A stretch of 64,000 nt of DNA from Nitrosomonas sp. (GCA_019635215.1 JAHBZZ010000003.1:62001-126000); one strand, 5' to 3'. Positions 7,250 to 21,947 are shown, counted from the first letter of the stretch. Notes: generated by a model not told the origin, from the sequence alone. Translations and numbers: made by a program.

Positions 7250-10164
7250 CAGTGATTTTCCTCCTGTTTTGTGATTTCGGCAGCCCGCGTGCGATGGCTG
7301 CGGATCGATTGATGGGCAAGCGCGATAAGGATCAAGGCAGTGGCTCCGACGACGAGTGCAAATACCCCGAGATCGAAGAACAGTGCGGAGGCGAGCGGGA
7401 CTTTTCCGATGAGTGGGACCTCCAGATAATAAAAATGGGAAGTGAGAAAGGGAAATCCGAACAGCCAGGATCCTATGCCGGTACTGGCTGCTATGATCAG
7501 ACCGAAGCCAATCCAGCGCATGGGCAGGATATGCAGGCGGTCTTCCATCCAGCGTGTGCCGCCGGAGATATAGAGGAGCAGGAAACCGGTCGCCATCGTG
7601 ACGCCCGCAGCGAATCCCCCGCCAGGCAGATCGTGGCCGCGCAGGAAGAGATAGGCAGCCAGAACGATGATGAACGGAAACATCCACTGCATGATGACAG
7701 AAGGGATTTTTACGTACTCATGCGCCGTTTCGCCAACTTCCCGGTTTACATTCGCATCGTCATAGGCATTCTGTATGCGCTGCTGTTCAGGTATCTCAAT
7801 GCTGTCTGGCGCGGGACGGAAGCGCCGCAGTAAGGCGAAAATGGTCAGTGCAACGATGCCCAGCACGGTAATTTCGCCGAACGTGTCGAATCCCCGGAAA
7901 TCGACCAGAATGACGTTGACAACGTTGGTGCCGCCGCCTTGCGGATAGGCTTGTTCCACGAAGTAGCCGGAAATGGTATCGGGTAAGGGGCGGGTCATTA
8001 TGATATAAGCCATCATCGCCATGCCGCCACCGCAAGCGACCGCAATCAGAAAATCGCGGTATCTGCGGATACGTGCTGTGAGTGCATCGTTGTTGTCGAT
8101 TTTTTCATACCGCTTCGGCAACCAGCGGAGACCGAGCAGGATGAGGATCGTCGTTACGATCTCGACAACCAGTTGCGTAAGCGCAAGGTCGGGAGCTGAG
8201 AACCAGATAAAAGTGATACACGTCACCAGGCCTGCGCCGCTCATCAGGATCAGTGCAGCCAGCCGGTGGTATTTTGCCTGATACGCAGCACCGAGTGCGC
8301 AGGCGATGCCGATGACCCAGATGATCGCGAAGACCGGGTCGATGTCTGTAAAGACGGATAAACTCATATCGGTATTGGCGGCGTAAAATGGCCAGAACCC
8401 GGCGGCGAGGGCTACGAAGATGACCAGCCGCAGTTGGGGTTGCAGGCGTTGCGTACCGAAATGTGATTCCATCCAGCGCGCCCAACGCCAGGAGATTGTT
8501 ACCAGAATCTCCTCGAAGACACGTTTTCCCTTGAGGTTGCGTATCAGTGGCGGGCCGTCCGCACCTTGTGCCAGATATCCGCGCAGTATCCAATAGAACA
8601 CCAGACCGGAGGCGAGCGCAACGAAACTCATGATCAGCGGCGTGTTGATACCGTGCCAGACGGCAAGACTGTATTCCGGGGTGTGTTCACCCAGGACCGA
8701 TACTACGGCAGTGTGCAGGTAAGGACCGATAGTCAGACCCGGAATGATGCCGACAATCAGGCAGACCAGCACCAGAAATTCTATCGGTACACGCATCCAG
8801 CGTGGTGGTTCGTGCGGCTCGCGTGGCAAATTCGCCGGTTTGGAGCCGAAGAAAACCGTGTGGATAAAACGCACGGAATATGTCACTGCGAATGCGCTCG
8901 CAATCGTGGCGACGTAAGGCGCAACACCATCCAGCAGTGATGCGCGATGCTGCTCCAGTGTTTCGGAAAAAAACATTTCTTTTGACAGAAAACCATTGAG
9001 CAGCGGCACACCGGCCATGGCCGCACTGGCCACCATTGCGAGTGTAGCTGTAATCGGTAGGAAGCTGAAAAGGCCGCTGAGTTTGCGCATGTCGCGTGTG
9101 CCGGCTTCATGATCGATGATGCCGGCCGCCATAAATAACGATGCCTTGAAGGTCGCGTGATTGATCATGTGAAAAATGGCGGCAACCGCTGCCAGCGGAC
9201 TGCCCAGGCTGAGCAGTGTTGTAATCAGCCCCAGGTGGCTGATAGTCGAATACGCAAGCAATCCCTTCAGGTCCTGCTGGAAAATGGCAAAAAACGCGCC
9301 AAGCAGCAATGTGCTCATGCCTGCAAGGCCAACGATAAAGAACCATTCATCGGTACCGGACAGAACCGGCCATAACCGTGCAAGAAGAAACACGCCGGCT
9401 TTGACCATGGTTGCCGAATGCAGGTAAGCGGAGACAGGAGTCGGCGCGGACATGGCGTTAGGCAGCCAAAAATGAAACGGAAATTGCGCGCTTTTGGTGA
9501 GTGCTCCGGTCAGGATGAGCAAAAGTGCGGGAAGATAGAGAGAATGCTGACGTATCGTATCGCCCGCAGCCAATATGTCATCCAGTTCGTAGCTGCCAAC
9601 GATGTGTCCAAGAATCATCAGGCCGACAAGTAGACAAAGCCCGCCGATACCGGTGATGATCAAAGCCATGCGTGCGCCGTCACGTGCAGCGGCATTGTGG
9701 TGCCAATAGCCGATCAGGAGAAACGAGAAAATGCTGGTGAGCTCCCAGAAGATCGCGAGCAAAATGATGTTGCCTGAGATCACCATGCCTTGCATAGCGC
9801 CCATAAACGCGAGCAGGAACGAAAAAAAACGTGGTACCGGATCTTTGGGCGACATGTAGTAACGTGCATATAGCACTACAAGAAAGCCAATGCCGGTAAT
9901 CATCACCGAGAACATCCACGCAAAACCGTCGGCCCTGAGTGTAAAGTTCAGGTCGAGTTCCGGCAGCCATGTAATTGTGTAGCGTACTACGCCGCCATCC
10001 GTGACCCATGGATAAAGGCAAATAACGATAATAAACGCCGCGATGGCCACGCCTGCCGATAACCATGCTTCCGCATTCCGCGCGTTTGCTGGCAGCAGCG
10101 CGGCCAGTATGCTTCCCATAAAAGGGAGGAGTATCAGATACAGAAGAAGATTTTCATTAGACAT
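7249..10164 (-). CDS. mrpAB: Mrp antiporter subunits A and B fused in one protein
   Basis: 971 residues. Residues 1 to about 780 are MrpA: a NuoL-like core with FWELTSIFSFLLIGYWH (key glutamate), KSAQFPFHFWLPNAM (key lysine) and SHLGLITTLLSLG, followed by the MrpA extension. Residues about 820-965 are a complete MnhB domain (FLRGHDLPGGGFAAGVTMAT and following segments), which in Bacillus is a separate gene. The fusion is typical of the proteobacterial group-2 operons (PhaAB). First gene of the six-gene operon mrpAB-C-D-E-F-G. Expected role: sodium extrusion and pH homeostasis. Confidence 0.95.
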   Translation of the reverse strand: MSNENLLLYLILLPFMGSILAALLPANARNAEAWLSAGVAIAAFIIVICLYPWVTDGGVVRYTITWLPELDLNFTLRADGFAWMFSVMITGIGFLVVLYARYYMSPKDPVPRFFSFLLAFMGAMQGMVISGNIILLAIFWELTSIFSFLLIGYWHHNAAARDGARMALIITGIGGLCLLVGLMILGHIVGSYELDDILAAGDTIRQHSLYLPALLLILTGALTKSAQFPFHFWLPNAMSAPTPVSAYLHSATMVKAGVFLLARLWPVLSGTDEWFFIVGLAGMSTLLLGAFFAIFQQDLKGLLAYSTISHLGLITTLLSLGSPLAAVAAIFHMINHATFKASLFMAAGIIDHEAGTRDMRKLSGLFSFLPITATLAMVASAAMAGVPLLNGFLSKEMFFSETLEQHRASLLDGVAPYVATIASAFAVTYSVRFIHTVFFGSKPANLPREPHEPPRWMRVPIEFLVLVCLIVGIIPGLTIGPYLHTAVVSVLGEHTPEYSLAVWHGINTPLIMSFVALASGLVFYWILRGYLAQGADGPPLIRNLKGKRVFEEILVTISWRWARWMESHFGTQRLQPQLRLVIFVALAAGFWPFYAANTDMSLSVFTDIDPVFAIIWVIGIACALGAAYQAKYHRLAALILMSGAGLVTCITFIWFSAPDLALTQLVVEIVTTILILLGLRWLPKRYEKIDNNDALTARIRRYRDFLIAVACGGGMAMMAYIIMTRPLPDTISGYFVEQAYPQGGGTNVVNVILVDFRGFDTFGEITVLGIVALTIFALLRRFRPAPDSIEIPEQQRIQNAYDDANVNREVGETAHEYVKIPSVIMQWMFPFIIVLAAYLFLRGHDLPGGGFAAGVTMATGFLLLYISGGTRWMEDRLHILPMRWIGFGLIIAASTGIGSWLFGFPFLTSHFYYLEVPLIGKVPLASALFFDLGVFALVVGATALILIALAHQSIRSHRTRAAEITKQEENH

Positions 10165-10630
10165 AGGTCATCAACTCGGTTTAATATGGCATCAAAAAAC
10201 AGGCAGCATTATACCAATTACTGTGATGGGACTTTTCAAGCGTTTTTGAAAAGTCAGTTTGTGGACAATTCACTTTTCATATGACTATGCATGAAATATG
10301 CGTTCCGGGAAAATATTGCGGACATGATTCAGAGCCGAGGTTGTGATAAGAATTCTGCACGTCAGATACGGTGATCGGTTTTGTGCTGCGTTTTTCCGGA
10401 TAAGGTTGCAATCGAATTTTGTTCGATAACCCATGTTGCCATGCGATCGACGGGATAGAGATCGTCGTGAGCTCAAAACAGAATCGGCCGGGAATATTTC
10501 CTATCAAGTGCTGAGTCAATTACCGATCAATTTTGATATGAATAGGATTGAGATTGAATCAATCGGCTGTATATCGCTAATTCATTCCAAACTACACTAG
10601 ACAAGACTTATTACTCAAAGAAGCTATCTT
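10165..10630. other. Divergent intergenic region, mrpAB / AI-2E permease
   Basis: 466 bp with no convincing gene. It must carry the promoters of the mrp operon (minus strand) and of the permease gene (plus strand). A perfect 10-bp hairpin is at 10230-10255. Small open frames here on the minus strand have no ribosome site or recognisable content. Confidence 0.5.
10230..10255. repeat. Hairpin in the mrp upstream region
   Basis: Perfect inverted repeat gacttttcaa / ttgaaaagtc (10 bp) around a 6-nt loop. Read on the minus strand it would lie in the mrpAB leader, 66-91 nt before the start codon. Neither strand shows a clear U-run after it, so a terminator is not obvious; an operator or mRNA structure is possible. 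Confidence 0.5.
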
Positions 10631-11881
10631 ATGTCATTCAGTTTAAACAATATCTACGAAGCGAACCATCGTATCATAATCTGGCTGATTTTGATCGGTT
10701 TGCTGTGGATACTACGTGACTTTTTTGGATTGATTTTAATGACATTCGTTCTCGCTTTTATTGCGACACCTTTGGTTCATATGGGCCAGAGCAAACTGAA
10801 GCTGCCTTATCGCTTGTCATTGACGCTTGTTTATATTTTTTTTCTGATTGTCCTAGGCAGTTTTTTTCGGTACGTTACACCGAGTGTGATTGGCGAAGCT
10901 AACCGCTTTTTGGATAATTTCAGCGAAGTGCAATTGAAATTGATTGAACTGGAACGCGATGTCGTTGGTAAATATCCCGGCATAGAGCGCTCTTTGCATG
11001 GTTATATGCGGAGTATATTGGATGAAAATGCACTCAGGATCATTGATGATGATCTGAGTGCGTTTAAACAAAGGATCCGCCTTGCCAGTGACGTTGATCC
11101 AGAGCATGTCATCGATACGGATGACATTCCGGAAGTGACGCGCGAGAAACTGAAGAAATATTACGATAGAGAAGCTGAGTTGCTGATGAATTCCCTCGTA
11201 ACTAAACAGATAGGGAAAGTCGGTGAGCATTTGCCCAAGCTAATTAATTACTTTTATCAGGGAACAGGAACGGTATTGCTGGCGCTGTTATTCAGCTTCC
11301 TGATTCTATTCGACAGTGTCCGTTTGAGTAGTTTGATGAAAAGCCTGCATGATTCGCGTTTACGGGATTTTTATCAGGAGACGGCGCAACCGGTGATCCG
11401 TTTCGCATACGTCGTGGGTCGTGCGATCCAGGCACAGGCCATGATCGCTTGCGTCAATACTTTTCTGACCTTGGTCGGATTAATCATTCTGGGTATTCCT
11501 TCGGTTGCGCTTTTATCACTCATTGTTTTCGTTTGCAGCTTTATCCCTGTATTGGGTGTGTTCATTTCCACCACACCGATGGTGCTGGTTGCATTGAATA
11601 CAGGCGGGCTGACTTTGGCCATAGCGGTGGTGGTTATGATTACTGTCATCCATATTATTGAAGCTTATGGACTGAATCCCTTAATTTACGGGAAGCATCT
11701 CAAACTCAATCCGGTGCTGGTGTTGATCATTTTATTGGTGGCTTACCATACTTTTGGTTTGTGGGGGATGGTGCTGGGTGTTCCGGTTGCCTATTACTTC
11801 ATTCATGACGTTTTTGGTGTTCCTGTGTGGGATGAGCGCCGGATAGAACCAATAGAAGCGGGGTCGAACGTAGGGGAGTAA
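10631..11881 (+). CDS. AI-2E family (PerM/YdiK-type) membrane transporter
   Basis: 416 residues. Hydrophobic segments at about 15-55 and 68-90, then a large soluble insert of about 120 residues (about 95-215), then five or so segments. Family motifs seen are FSFLILFDSVRL, the GRAIQAQAMIACVNTFLTLVG region, ALLSLIVFVCSFIPVLGVFI and the end LGVPVAYYFIHDVFGVPVWD. Members export AI-2 (TqsA) or act as Na+/H+ antiporters in some bacteria, so substrate is open. The insert between segments two and three is longer than I expect for E. coli homologues. It is a single-gene unit. Confidence 0.88.
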   Translation: MSFSLNNIYEANHRIIIWLILIGLLWILRDFFGLILMTFVLAFIATPLVHMGQSKLKLPYRLSLTLVYIFFLIVLGSFFRYVTPSVIGEANRFLDNFSEVQLKLIELERDVVGKYPGIERSLHGYMRSILDENALRIIDDDLSAFKQRIRLASDVDPEHVIDTDDIPEVTREKLKKYYDREAELLMNSLVTKQIGKVGEHLPKLINYFYQGTGTVLLALLFSFLILFDSVRLSSLMKSLHDSRLRDFYQETAQPVIRFAYVVGRAIQAQAMIACVNTFLTLVGLIILGIPSVALLSLIVFVCSFIPVLGVFISTTPMVLVALNTGGLTLAIAVVVMITVIHIIEAYGLNPLIYGKHLKLNPVLVLIILLVAYHTFGLWGMVLGVPVAYYFIHDVFGVPVWDERRIEPIEAGSNVGE

Positions 11882-12044
11882 TTCTATTTGTCACGCACAT
11901 TGACGCAAAAATTTCTGATTCTCTGGAATTGTACCGATAATACACAATTGTCAGTTATTACCTGTACGGGTACACTGCAATTGATGCCGTTTTTCAGCAC
12001 ATAATGGAACGGAATGACAATTCGATGGTTAAAGGGAGCTTTAG

Positions 12045-12404
12045 ATGAGAGAAATGATTCAATTGATTCTTGTGCTGTTTTTTCTGATGTTTCCGTTCTC
12101 GCACGCAATGGCGGCAGAACAGTATGGATACAACAACTACATCAGCACCTCCAGTAAAAAACTGGTTACCGGTATTGCCAATACTGCAACCGGATTTATG
12201 GAATTGCCCAAGAATATCATTCTGACCACGCAGCAGGAGTCTATCGTGCATGGTCTGACCTTTGGGCTTGCATCCGGGGTGATGCATGCTGTGGGTCGTA
12301 CTGTTATCGGTGTTTTTGATGTTGCAACATTCTGGATTCCGACATCACCCTCGGTACAGCCGGCTTATATCTGGGATGATTTCTCAGTAGAAAGCTCTTA
12401 TTAA
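12045..12404 (+). CDS. TIGR04073-type exosortase-associated protein
   Basis: 119 residues with a signal peptide (residues 1-23, cleavage near AMA|AEQ). The mature part matches the pattern I know for the TIGR04073 'putative exosortase-associated' family: KLVTGIANTATGFMELPKNI, then GRTVIGVFDVATFWIP, ending in a short acidic tail. Function is unknown; the family was defined by co-occurrence with exosortase/PEP-CTERM systems. No exosortase or PEP-CTERM gene lies in the window. Followed by a strong terminator hairpin. Confidence 0.75.
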   Translation: MREMIQLILVLFFLMFPFSHAMAAEQYGYNNYISTSSKKLVTGIANTATGFMELPKNIILTTQQESIVHGLTFGLASGVMHAVGRTVIGVFDVATFWIPTSPSVQPAYIWDDFSVESSY

Positions 12405-12430
12405 ATAACAGCTCGAACTCTGGAATCAAA

Positions 12431-12467
12431 AAAACGCCGCATCGAGATACGCATGATGCGGCGTTTT
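12431..12467. terminator. Bidirectional rho-independent terminator
   Basis: A 12-bp perfect stem, aaaacgccgcat / atgcggcgtttt, encloses a 13-nt loop. The stem starts with A-run and ends with T-run, so it works on both strands. It lies between two convergent genes, the TIGR04073 gene (plus) and htpX (minus), and would end both. Confidence 0.9.
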
Positions 12468-12497
12468 ATTTTTCGCTTAATTTTTTCGAGATCTGTC

Positions 12498-13385
12498 TTA
12501 ATAGCGCGACTCGCGCAGCGCCGCAATTCTTTCTTCCAACGGCGGATGTGACATGAATAAACTTTTTAATCCTGAACTGATTCCACCGGAAATACCGAAA
12601 GCTGCCAGCTGGTCCGGCAGATGTGCTTGATTGACGGTCATTTGTAGCCGTTGTAATGCGGCGATCATTTTATCCCGCCCGGCCAGACTGGCACCGCCTG
12701 CATCCGCACGAAATTCACGTTGGCGGCTGAACCACATGACGATAATACTCGCGAGTATGCCCAGCACAATCTCAGCGATAATTGCAGTTACCCAGAATGC
12801 CGGGCCGTGACCGTTTTCAGTCTTGAAAACGACGCGATCAACCGTATGGCCGATGACACGTGACAGAAAAATAACGAATGTGTTAACAACACCCTGAATC
12901 AATGCCAGTGTTACCATATCGCCATTTGCGATGTGACTGACTTCATGCGCCAGAACAGCTTCCGCCTCATCTTCGGTCATGGTGTTAAGCAGTCCCGTGC
13001 TGACCGCCACAAGCGCATCATTTCTTGACATACCGGTGGCGAAGGCATTGACATCGGGTGCATGATAAATAGCAACTTCCGGCATACCGATACCTGCTTT
13101 TTTAGCTTGGCGCTGCACTGTGGTAAGCAACCAGTGTTCCTGCGCGTTGCGCGGCATCTCAATGACCTGTGCACCGGTGAAACGTTTTGCGGTCCATTTG
13201 GACATGGCCAGTGACATCAATGAACCACCAAAACCAAAAACGGCCGCGAACAGCAGCAACGAATTAATATCGAGCCCCGCACCCTGTTCATCCAGTATAC
13301 GTTCGAACCCCAGCAGTCGCAGTGTAATACTCAAAACAACAACAATAGCCAGATTCGTCGCGAGAAAAAGAAAAATTCTTTTCAT
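12498..13385 (-). CDS. htpX: Membrane zinc protease HtpX
   Basis: 295-residue M48 metalloprotease of the inner membrane that helps remove damaged membrane proteins together with FtsH. Two N-terminal transmembrane segments (about 5-25 and 42-62) and two more near 160-215 are seen. The zinc site HEVSH is at residues 147-151, and the distal glutamate motif FRADAGGA follows the last membrane segment. Length and order are as in E. coli HtpX. It forms its own unit with a terminator at its 3' end. Confidence 0.96.
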   Translation of the reverse strand: MKRIFLFLATNLAIVVVLSITLRLLGFERILDEQGAGLDINSLLLFAAVFGFGGSLMSLAMSKWTAKRFTGAQVIEMPRNAQEHWLLTTVQRQAKKAGIGMPEVAIYHAPDVNAFATGMSRNDALVAVSTGLLNTMTEDEAEAVLAHEVSHIANGDMVTLALIQGVVNTFVIFLSRVIGHTVDRVVFKTENGHGPAFWVTAIIAEIVLGILASIIVMWFSRQREFRADAGGASLAGRDKMIAALQRLQMTVNQAHLPDQLAAFGISGGISSGLKSLFMSHPPLEERIAALRESRY

Positions 13386-13492
13386 ATTCGATTACTCCAT
13401 GGAAAAATTCAATCGTTTAATTGACGCTATAAATATACGGCTTGTTTACTTGTTTTCAAGTAATACTATTTAGAAAAAGGGCCGGTTTGAAA

Positions 13493-13819
13493 TTACCGGG
13501 TTTGATTGGCACGTGCAAAACCTGCCGATGGTATTGTACTGGTAGGGTTTGTTTCAACGATCTGGAAGAAAATCTCATTTTTCTTGATCATGCCGATATC
13601 ATTGCGCGCACGCTCTTCGATTGCGTCCGTTCCTTGCTTCAGATCATTGATTTCGGCATGGAAAATCATATTGCGGTTTTGAAGTTTGAGATTTTCTTCC
13701 TGTGTCTGGATGATGTCTTGCTCGATCGTATGCACCTGTAACCAACCGCCTTTTCCAGTCCACAATGGAAACTGGATCAGCGCGATTAGCATCATCAGTA
13801 CGATGGCGAGTGATTTCAT
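13493..13819 (-). CDS. ftsB: Cell division protein FtsB
   Basis: 108 residues: a single membrane anchor (residues about 4-22) followed by a periplasmic leucine-zipper-like coiled coil (about 30-70), the FtsB/DivIC pattern. FtsB binds FtsL and FtsQ in the divisome. The gene follows eno by only 10 bp, the classic eno-ftsB arrangement of beta- and gammaproteobacteria, which supports the call. The EERARNDIGMIKKNEIFFQI stretch is the conserved end of the coiled coil. Confidence 0.9.
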   Translation of the reverse strand: MKSLAIVLMMLIALIQFPLWTGKGGWLQVHTIEQDIIQTQEENLKLQNRNMIFHAEINDLKQGTDAIEERARNDIGMIKKNEIFFQIVETNPTSTIPSAGFARANQTR

Positions 13820-13829
13820 TTCTGCAGTA

Positions 13830-15140
<1,311 letters not shown>

Positions 15141-15295
15141 TTATTTGGCTTTTTTGTTTCGGATTTTGATTTTTTAATATACTTCAAATTCAAATAGCTA
15201 TTTGGTTTTTTTGTATGGAATACACATTAAATGGCTACATGCCGGTGTGCCTGTTGTATTTGCAACACAACACGAACCATCTGGCGGACAACGCA

Positions 15296-16984
<1,689 letters not shown>

Positions 16985-17093
16985 CTAAAACGGATTAAAA
17001 ATTGCTGTTGTGCGGTAAAACTGTGTTTAATGAATATGTCAGTGTCGGGCATTGCGCTTTATGAAGCTTCTGTACTATAAGCCTTTTTGTCTA

Positions 17094-17978
17094 TTAACGA
17101 ATCTCTGCAAGCAAATCATTCATCATCCGTTCAGCCTGCTGACGATAACCGCCGCCAAACAGGTTCAAATGATTCAGGATATGATAAAGATTATATAAAA
17201 CCTTGCGCGCATTATACCCTGAATCCAGTTGATATTCATGTCGATAAGCGGAATAAAACCGTTCAGGAAACCCGCCAAACAATTCAGTCATCGCCAGATC
17301 CGCCTCCCGGTCACCGTAATACACCGCAGGATCAAATAAAACAGGTTCACCCGTACGTAGATAGGCATAATTTCCACTCCATAGGTCACCATGCAGCAGA
17401 GACGGAAGTGGTTTATAACCGGTAAAAAAATGACCGACGTTTTCAAGCAACCGTTCGCCAAGTTGCTGCAACCGGCCACGGTAACCGTTTTCCTGTGCCA
17501 GATGCAGTTGAAAGCCAAGCCGCTGCGTGCGCCAGAACGACAACCAATCGTCCGACCGGGTGTTTATCTGCGGTGTGCTGCCGATCGTGTTGTTCATTGA
17601 CCAGCCGAACTGTACTGCATAAGTCCGGTGTAGCGCCGCCAACCCGTAACCCAGCGTATCCGGGTTGCTTCCAGAGCATGCGCCGAGATCCAGATACTCG
17701 AGCACCAGCCAGGCATGGCTTGCATTCTGTCCCTGGCATACCGGCTGCGGAACGCGCAATGTACCGGACCGATTGATCTCCTGAAGTCCTTTGGCTTCAG
17801 CTACAAACATGTCCAGTTTGTCGGCTGAATTGAGTTTGACAAAAAAATGCTGTCGGTTATCCGCAATGCAATAGGCTTGATTGATACACCCGCCCCCGAC
17901 TGCGTCGATTGTTTCAGGATGAAACGGCTGGCCTGTAGCGGCCTTAATATGCGCCGTTATCTCAGGCCATACGTTCAT
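17094..17978 (-). CDS. Fructosamine kinase family protein
   Basis: 294 residues. An aminoglycoside-phosphotransferase/kinase-like fold is recognisable from GGGCINQAYCI (glycine-rich start), FVKLN (lysine), FVAEAKGL (glutamate), the LLHGDLWSGNYAY catalytic loop and LFDPAVYYGDREADLAM (metal-binding aspartate). This order is that of the FN3K/YniA family, whose members phosphorylate ketosamines or ribulosamines so that protein glycation can be reversed. It is followed downstream on the minus strand by pyrG (115 bp) and preceded by argH (34 bp); a shared transcript with argH is possible. Confidence 0.9.
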   Translation of the reverse strand: MNVWPEITAHIKAATGQPFHPETIDAVGGGCINQAYCIADNRQHFFVKLNSADKLDMFVAEAKGLQEINRSGTLRVPQPVCQGQNASHAWLVLEYLDLGACSGSNPDTLGYGLAALHRTYAVQFGWSMNNTIGSTPQINTRSDDWLSFWRTQRLGFQLHLAQENGYRGRLQQLGERLLENVGHFFTGYKPLPSLLHGDLWSGNYAYLRTGEPVLFDPAVYYGDREADLAMTELFGGFPERFYSAYRHEYQLDSGYNARKVLYNLYHILNHLNLFGGGYRQQAERMMNDLLAEIR

Positions 17979-18012
17979 TTTCTGGCATCCGGTCCGTCAC
18001 CGCGGCGTCTTG

Positions 18013-19404
18013 TCAGCGGCCTGAGGACAACCAGTCCTGTGCACGCATAATCGCACTGCGGACCTGTTGCGGCGCGGTTCCCCCGATATGGTTGCGACTT
18101 TCAAGAGACCCCTTCAGGGTCAGTACTGAAAAAATATCGTGATCAATATGCGCCGAAAACTGCTGTAATTGGCCAAGATCCAAATCCGCCAGATCGCATC
18201 CCTTTTGTTCGGCGTACTGAACGGCGCGGGCAACGATTTCATGCGCATCACGAAACGGAATCCCTTTTTTAACCAGATAATCGGCCAGATCCGTAGCGGT
18301 TGAAAAACCCTGTAACGCAGCTTTTCGCATCGCTTCGGCATTGACCTGCACGCCGGCCAGCATATCAGCGTAAATGCGCAGTGTATCGATCAATGTATCC
18401 ACGGCATCAAAAAGCGGCTCCTTATCTTCCTGGTTGTCCTTATTGTAGGCAAGCGGCTGCGCTTTCATCAATGTCAGCAAAGCAACCAGATGACCATTGA
18501 TACGGCCGGTTTTGCCACGTACGAGCTCAGGAACATCAGGATTTTTTTTCTGCGGCATGATCGACGATCCCGTACAGAAACGGTCCGCCAGCATGATGAA
18601 ACCGACAGCCGGGTTCATCCATAATATCAATTCTTCTGACATACGTGATAAATGCGTCATGATCAATGATGCGCAGGAGCAGAATTCTATGGCGAAATCC
18701 CTGTCGGAAACCGCATCCAGAGAGTTTTCACAAACCCCCTCGAAGGCGAGTTCCCGCGCCACCATTTCACGGTCTATGGGATAGCTCGTTCCGGCCAGGG
18801 CGGCAGCGCCAAGCGGCAATTGATTGACACGCTTTCTGCAATCAGACAGGCGCCCGGCATCGCGTTTGAGCATTTCAAAATAAGCCATCAAGTGATGCGC
18901 AAAAGATACCGGCTGAGCAACCTGCAGATGGGTAAAACCGGGCATCACGGTTTCGGTATGATGTTCAGCCAGTTTCAAGAGCGCTTGTTGCAGCGATCTG
19001 ATCAGCGCCATGATCTCATCAATCGCGGCACGTAAATAAAGCCTGATATCGGTAGCCACCTGGTCATTGCGCGAGCGGCCGGTATGCAGTCGCTTTCCCG
19101 CATCGCCGATGATGTCTGTCAGGCGTCTCTCAATATTCAGATGCACATCTTCCAATTGTAGCGACCAGCTAAACCGCCCATCCCGGATTTCATCACGTAT
19201 CTGCCCGAGGCCGTTCTCAATCGCGATTAAGTCTTCCTGTGTAATAATGCTCCGGGCAGCGAGCATTCGCGCATGCGCCAGCGAACCCTGGATATCATAT
19301 TCAGCAAGCCGGTAATCAAAACTGATCGAGGCAGTATAGCGTTCGACCAGCGCCGAAACAGGTTCATTAAACCGTCCAGACCAGGTTTTTTTATTGTTAT
19401 CCAC
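18013..19404 (-). CDS. argH: Argininosuccinate lyase
   Basis: 463 residues, normal length. It cleaves argininosuccinate to arginine and fumarate, the last step of arginine synthesis. The superfamily signature [12 protein letters not shown] is present, as are WSGRFNEPV at the N-terminus and [13 protein letters not shown] in the middle. The gene stands as the first of a possible two-gene unit with the fructosamine-kinase gene. Confidence 0.98.
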   Translation of the reverse strand: MDNNKKTWSGRFNEPVSALVERYTASISFDYRLAEYDIQGSLAHARMLAARSIITQEDLIAIENGLGQIRDEIRDGRFSWSLQLEDVHLNIERRLTDIIGDAGKRLHTGRSRNDQVATDIRLYLRAAIDEIMALIRSLQQALLKLAEHHTETVMPGFTHLQVAQPVSFAHHLMAYFEMLKRDAGRLSDCRKRVNQLPLGAAALAGTSYPIDREMVARELAFEGVCENSLDAVSDRDFAIEFCSCASLIMTHLSRMSEELILWMNPAVGFIMLADRFCTGSSIMPQKKNPDVPELVRGKTGRINGHLVALLTLMKAQPLAYNKDNQEDKEPLFDAVDTLIDTLRIYADMLAGVQVNAEAMRKAALQGFSTATDLADYLVKKGIPFRDAHEIVARAVQYAEQKGCDLADLDLGQLQQFSAHIDHDIFSVLTLKGSLESRNHIGGTAPQQVRSAIMRAQDWLSSGR

Positions 19405-19753
19405 TAACCCCTTATTTCCTTTATAAAATTCTCTTCATTCCTGCAGTAGACCGGAAAACTACCGCAACCACTGCAAACAGCATGAGGAATTGAATGCATC
19501 TATTACCGAATTGAAGCTGACCCATTCCAAATCATGATGATTCAGCTTCAGGCTGCATTATAAAACAAAACAGCCTGGCCGTTATTTGATATACCGCTGA
19601 CATGTCGGCCAGGGGGGTGCTGTTCAATTCACATGATCGAGTGAGTTTGTGCAGACAATACTAAATTTTATGGCACTCTTCTTTTACTTCCCTTGGGTTT
19701 AGTGGATAATTAGGGTTTTTTTACCTGTCACCTAAAAAATCAAGGAGCTATTC
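19405..19753. other. Divergent intergenic region, argH / membrane-anchored protein
   Basis: 349 bp between divergently read genes. I see no gene, repeat or RNA in it. It should hold the argH promoter and the promoter of the plus-strand gene, whose ribosome site (AAGGAG) is at about 19742-19747. Confidence 0.4.
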
Positions 19754-20356
19754 ATGACGAGTCAGAACAAGGAAAACGAAACGCTGCAATCCAAAGCAAC
19801 CACAGCTTACACCATGCTTACCAAGAAGTTTGCCATGCTTGAAGATCTGCCGCAAAAGCAGCTGCCCATGAAATACGCATTTGTTATGGCGGGTATTATA
19901 GTTTTTGTATTTGCCTGGAAAATCATCGCGGTAAACAAAGTCGAATCAGACGCGCAAAAACAAATCGCTAATGAGCGCACCCTGATCACTCAGCAGGCCC
20001 GGGAACAGGCTGATAAACAATACAAAAAAGAAGAAGAGCGTTTTGCACAAGTGTTGTCCTGGGCTGTACGCAGCGAATTCATCCGCAACAATATCGACCA
20101 GGTTGGCCTGTACCTCAATGACATCGTGAAGCAGCTCAACGCAGAACGCATTGACCTGATCGGCGAAAAAGGCGAACTGCTGGTATCCACCGATAAACGC
20201 TTGGAAGATGTTAAAGGCAGTGATTTGTATCCCAAAGAAACCATCAACGAACATAAAATCGCCATTAAAACAGATGCAAATGGTAAAAAATTGGTCATTG
20301 CGCCTGTTTCCGATTTCAACAAACGTATTGCGGTACTCGTCATCAGCTACAAGTAA
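19754..20356 (+). CDS. Membrane-anchored coiled-coil protein with a small sensor-like periplasmic domain, function unknown
   Basis: 200 residues. A cytoplasmic N-terminal part of about 40 residues is followed by one transmembrane segment (about 42-60), a charged helical stretch (about 65-100, likely coiled coil), and a C-terminal domain of about 95 residues. That last part (LYLNDIVKQLNAERIDLIG, GELLVSTDKRLEDVKGSDLY, LVIAPVSDFNKRIAVLVIS) resembles one half of a periplasmic PAS/Cache-type sensor domain, but no histidine kinase, GGDEF or methyl-accepting part follows. Clear start behind AAGGAGC and clear terminator after the stop, so it is a real single-gene unit. Function is not known. Confidence 0.7.
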   Translation: MTSQNKENETLQSKATTAYTMLTKKFAMLEDLPQKQLPMKYAFVMAGIIVFVFAWKIIAVNKVESDAQKQIANERTLITQQAREQADKQYKKEEERFAQVLSWAVRSEFIRNNIDQVGLYLNDIVKQLNAERIDLIGEKGELLVSTDKRLEDVKGSDLYPKETINEHKIAIKTDANGKKLVIAPVSDFNKRIAVLVISYK

Positions 20357-20380
20357 CACTGCATCAACGCATCATCATTG

Positions 20381-20413
20381 AATCCCTCCTGATTATCCAG
20401 GGGGGATTTTTAT
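20381..20413 (+). terminator. Rho-independent terminator
   Basis: Stem aatccctcc / ggggggatt (9 bp, one T-G pair) with a 10-nt loop, followed by tttttat. It lies 25 bp after the stop of the membrane-anchored protein gene. The A-rich flank is weaker, so it mainly serves the plus strand, although it could also end the convergent murA transcript. Confidence 0.85.
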
Positions 20414-20442
20414 TGCAACGATTACTCTGAAGACTACTCTGT

Positions 20443-21759
<1,317 letters not shown>

Positions 21760-21947
21760 CTAGCGTTCGCAGAAATTGAATGCCGAATTATATAAGAGTT
21801 ATTACCGCATACTGTTGAAAACTGTTACTTGCTGGAAATCATGAAAACCATACTTCTTCTCTTTACCCCAAGTCATCATGCTATGCTTAGCAAGCCTGTT
21901 AGTCCGGCCATGCATGCGCTACGCGTACACTTTACTGGAGACCGAAA

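Noticed and set aside
10277-10519. 80-codon open frame in the mrp upstream region
   Set aside because: No ribosome site, no family, and it covers the expected promoter region.
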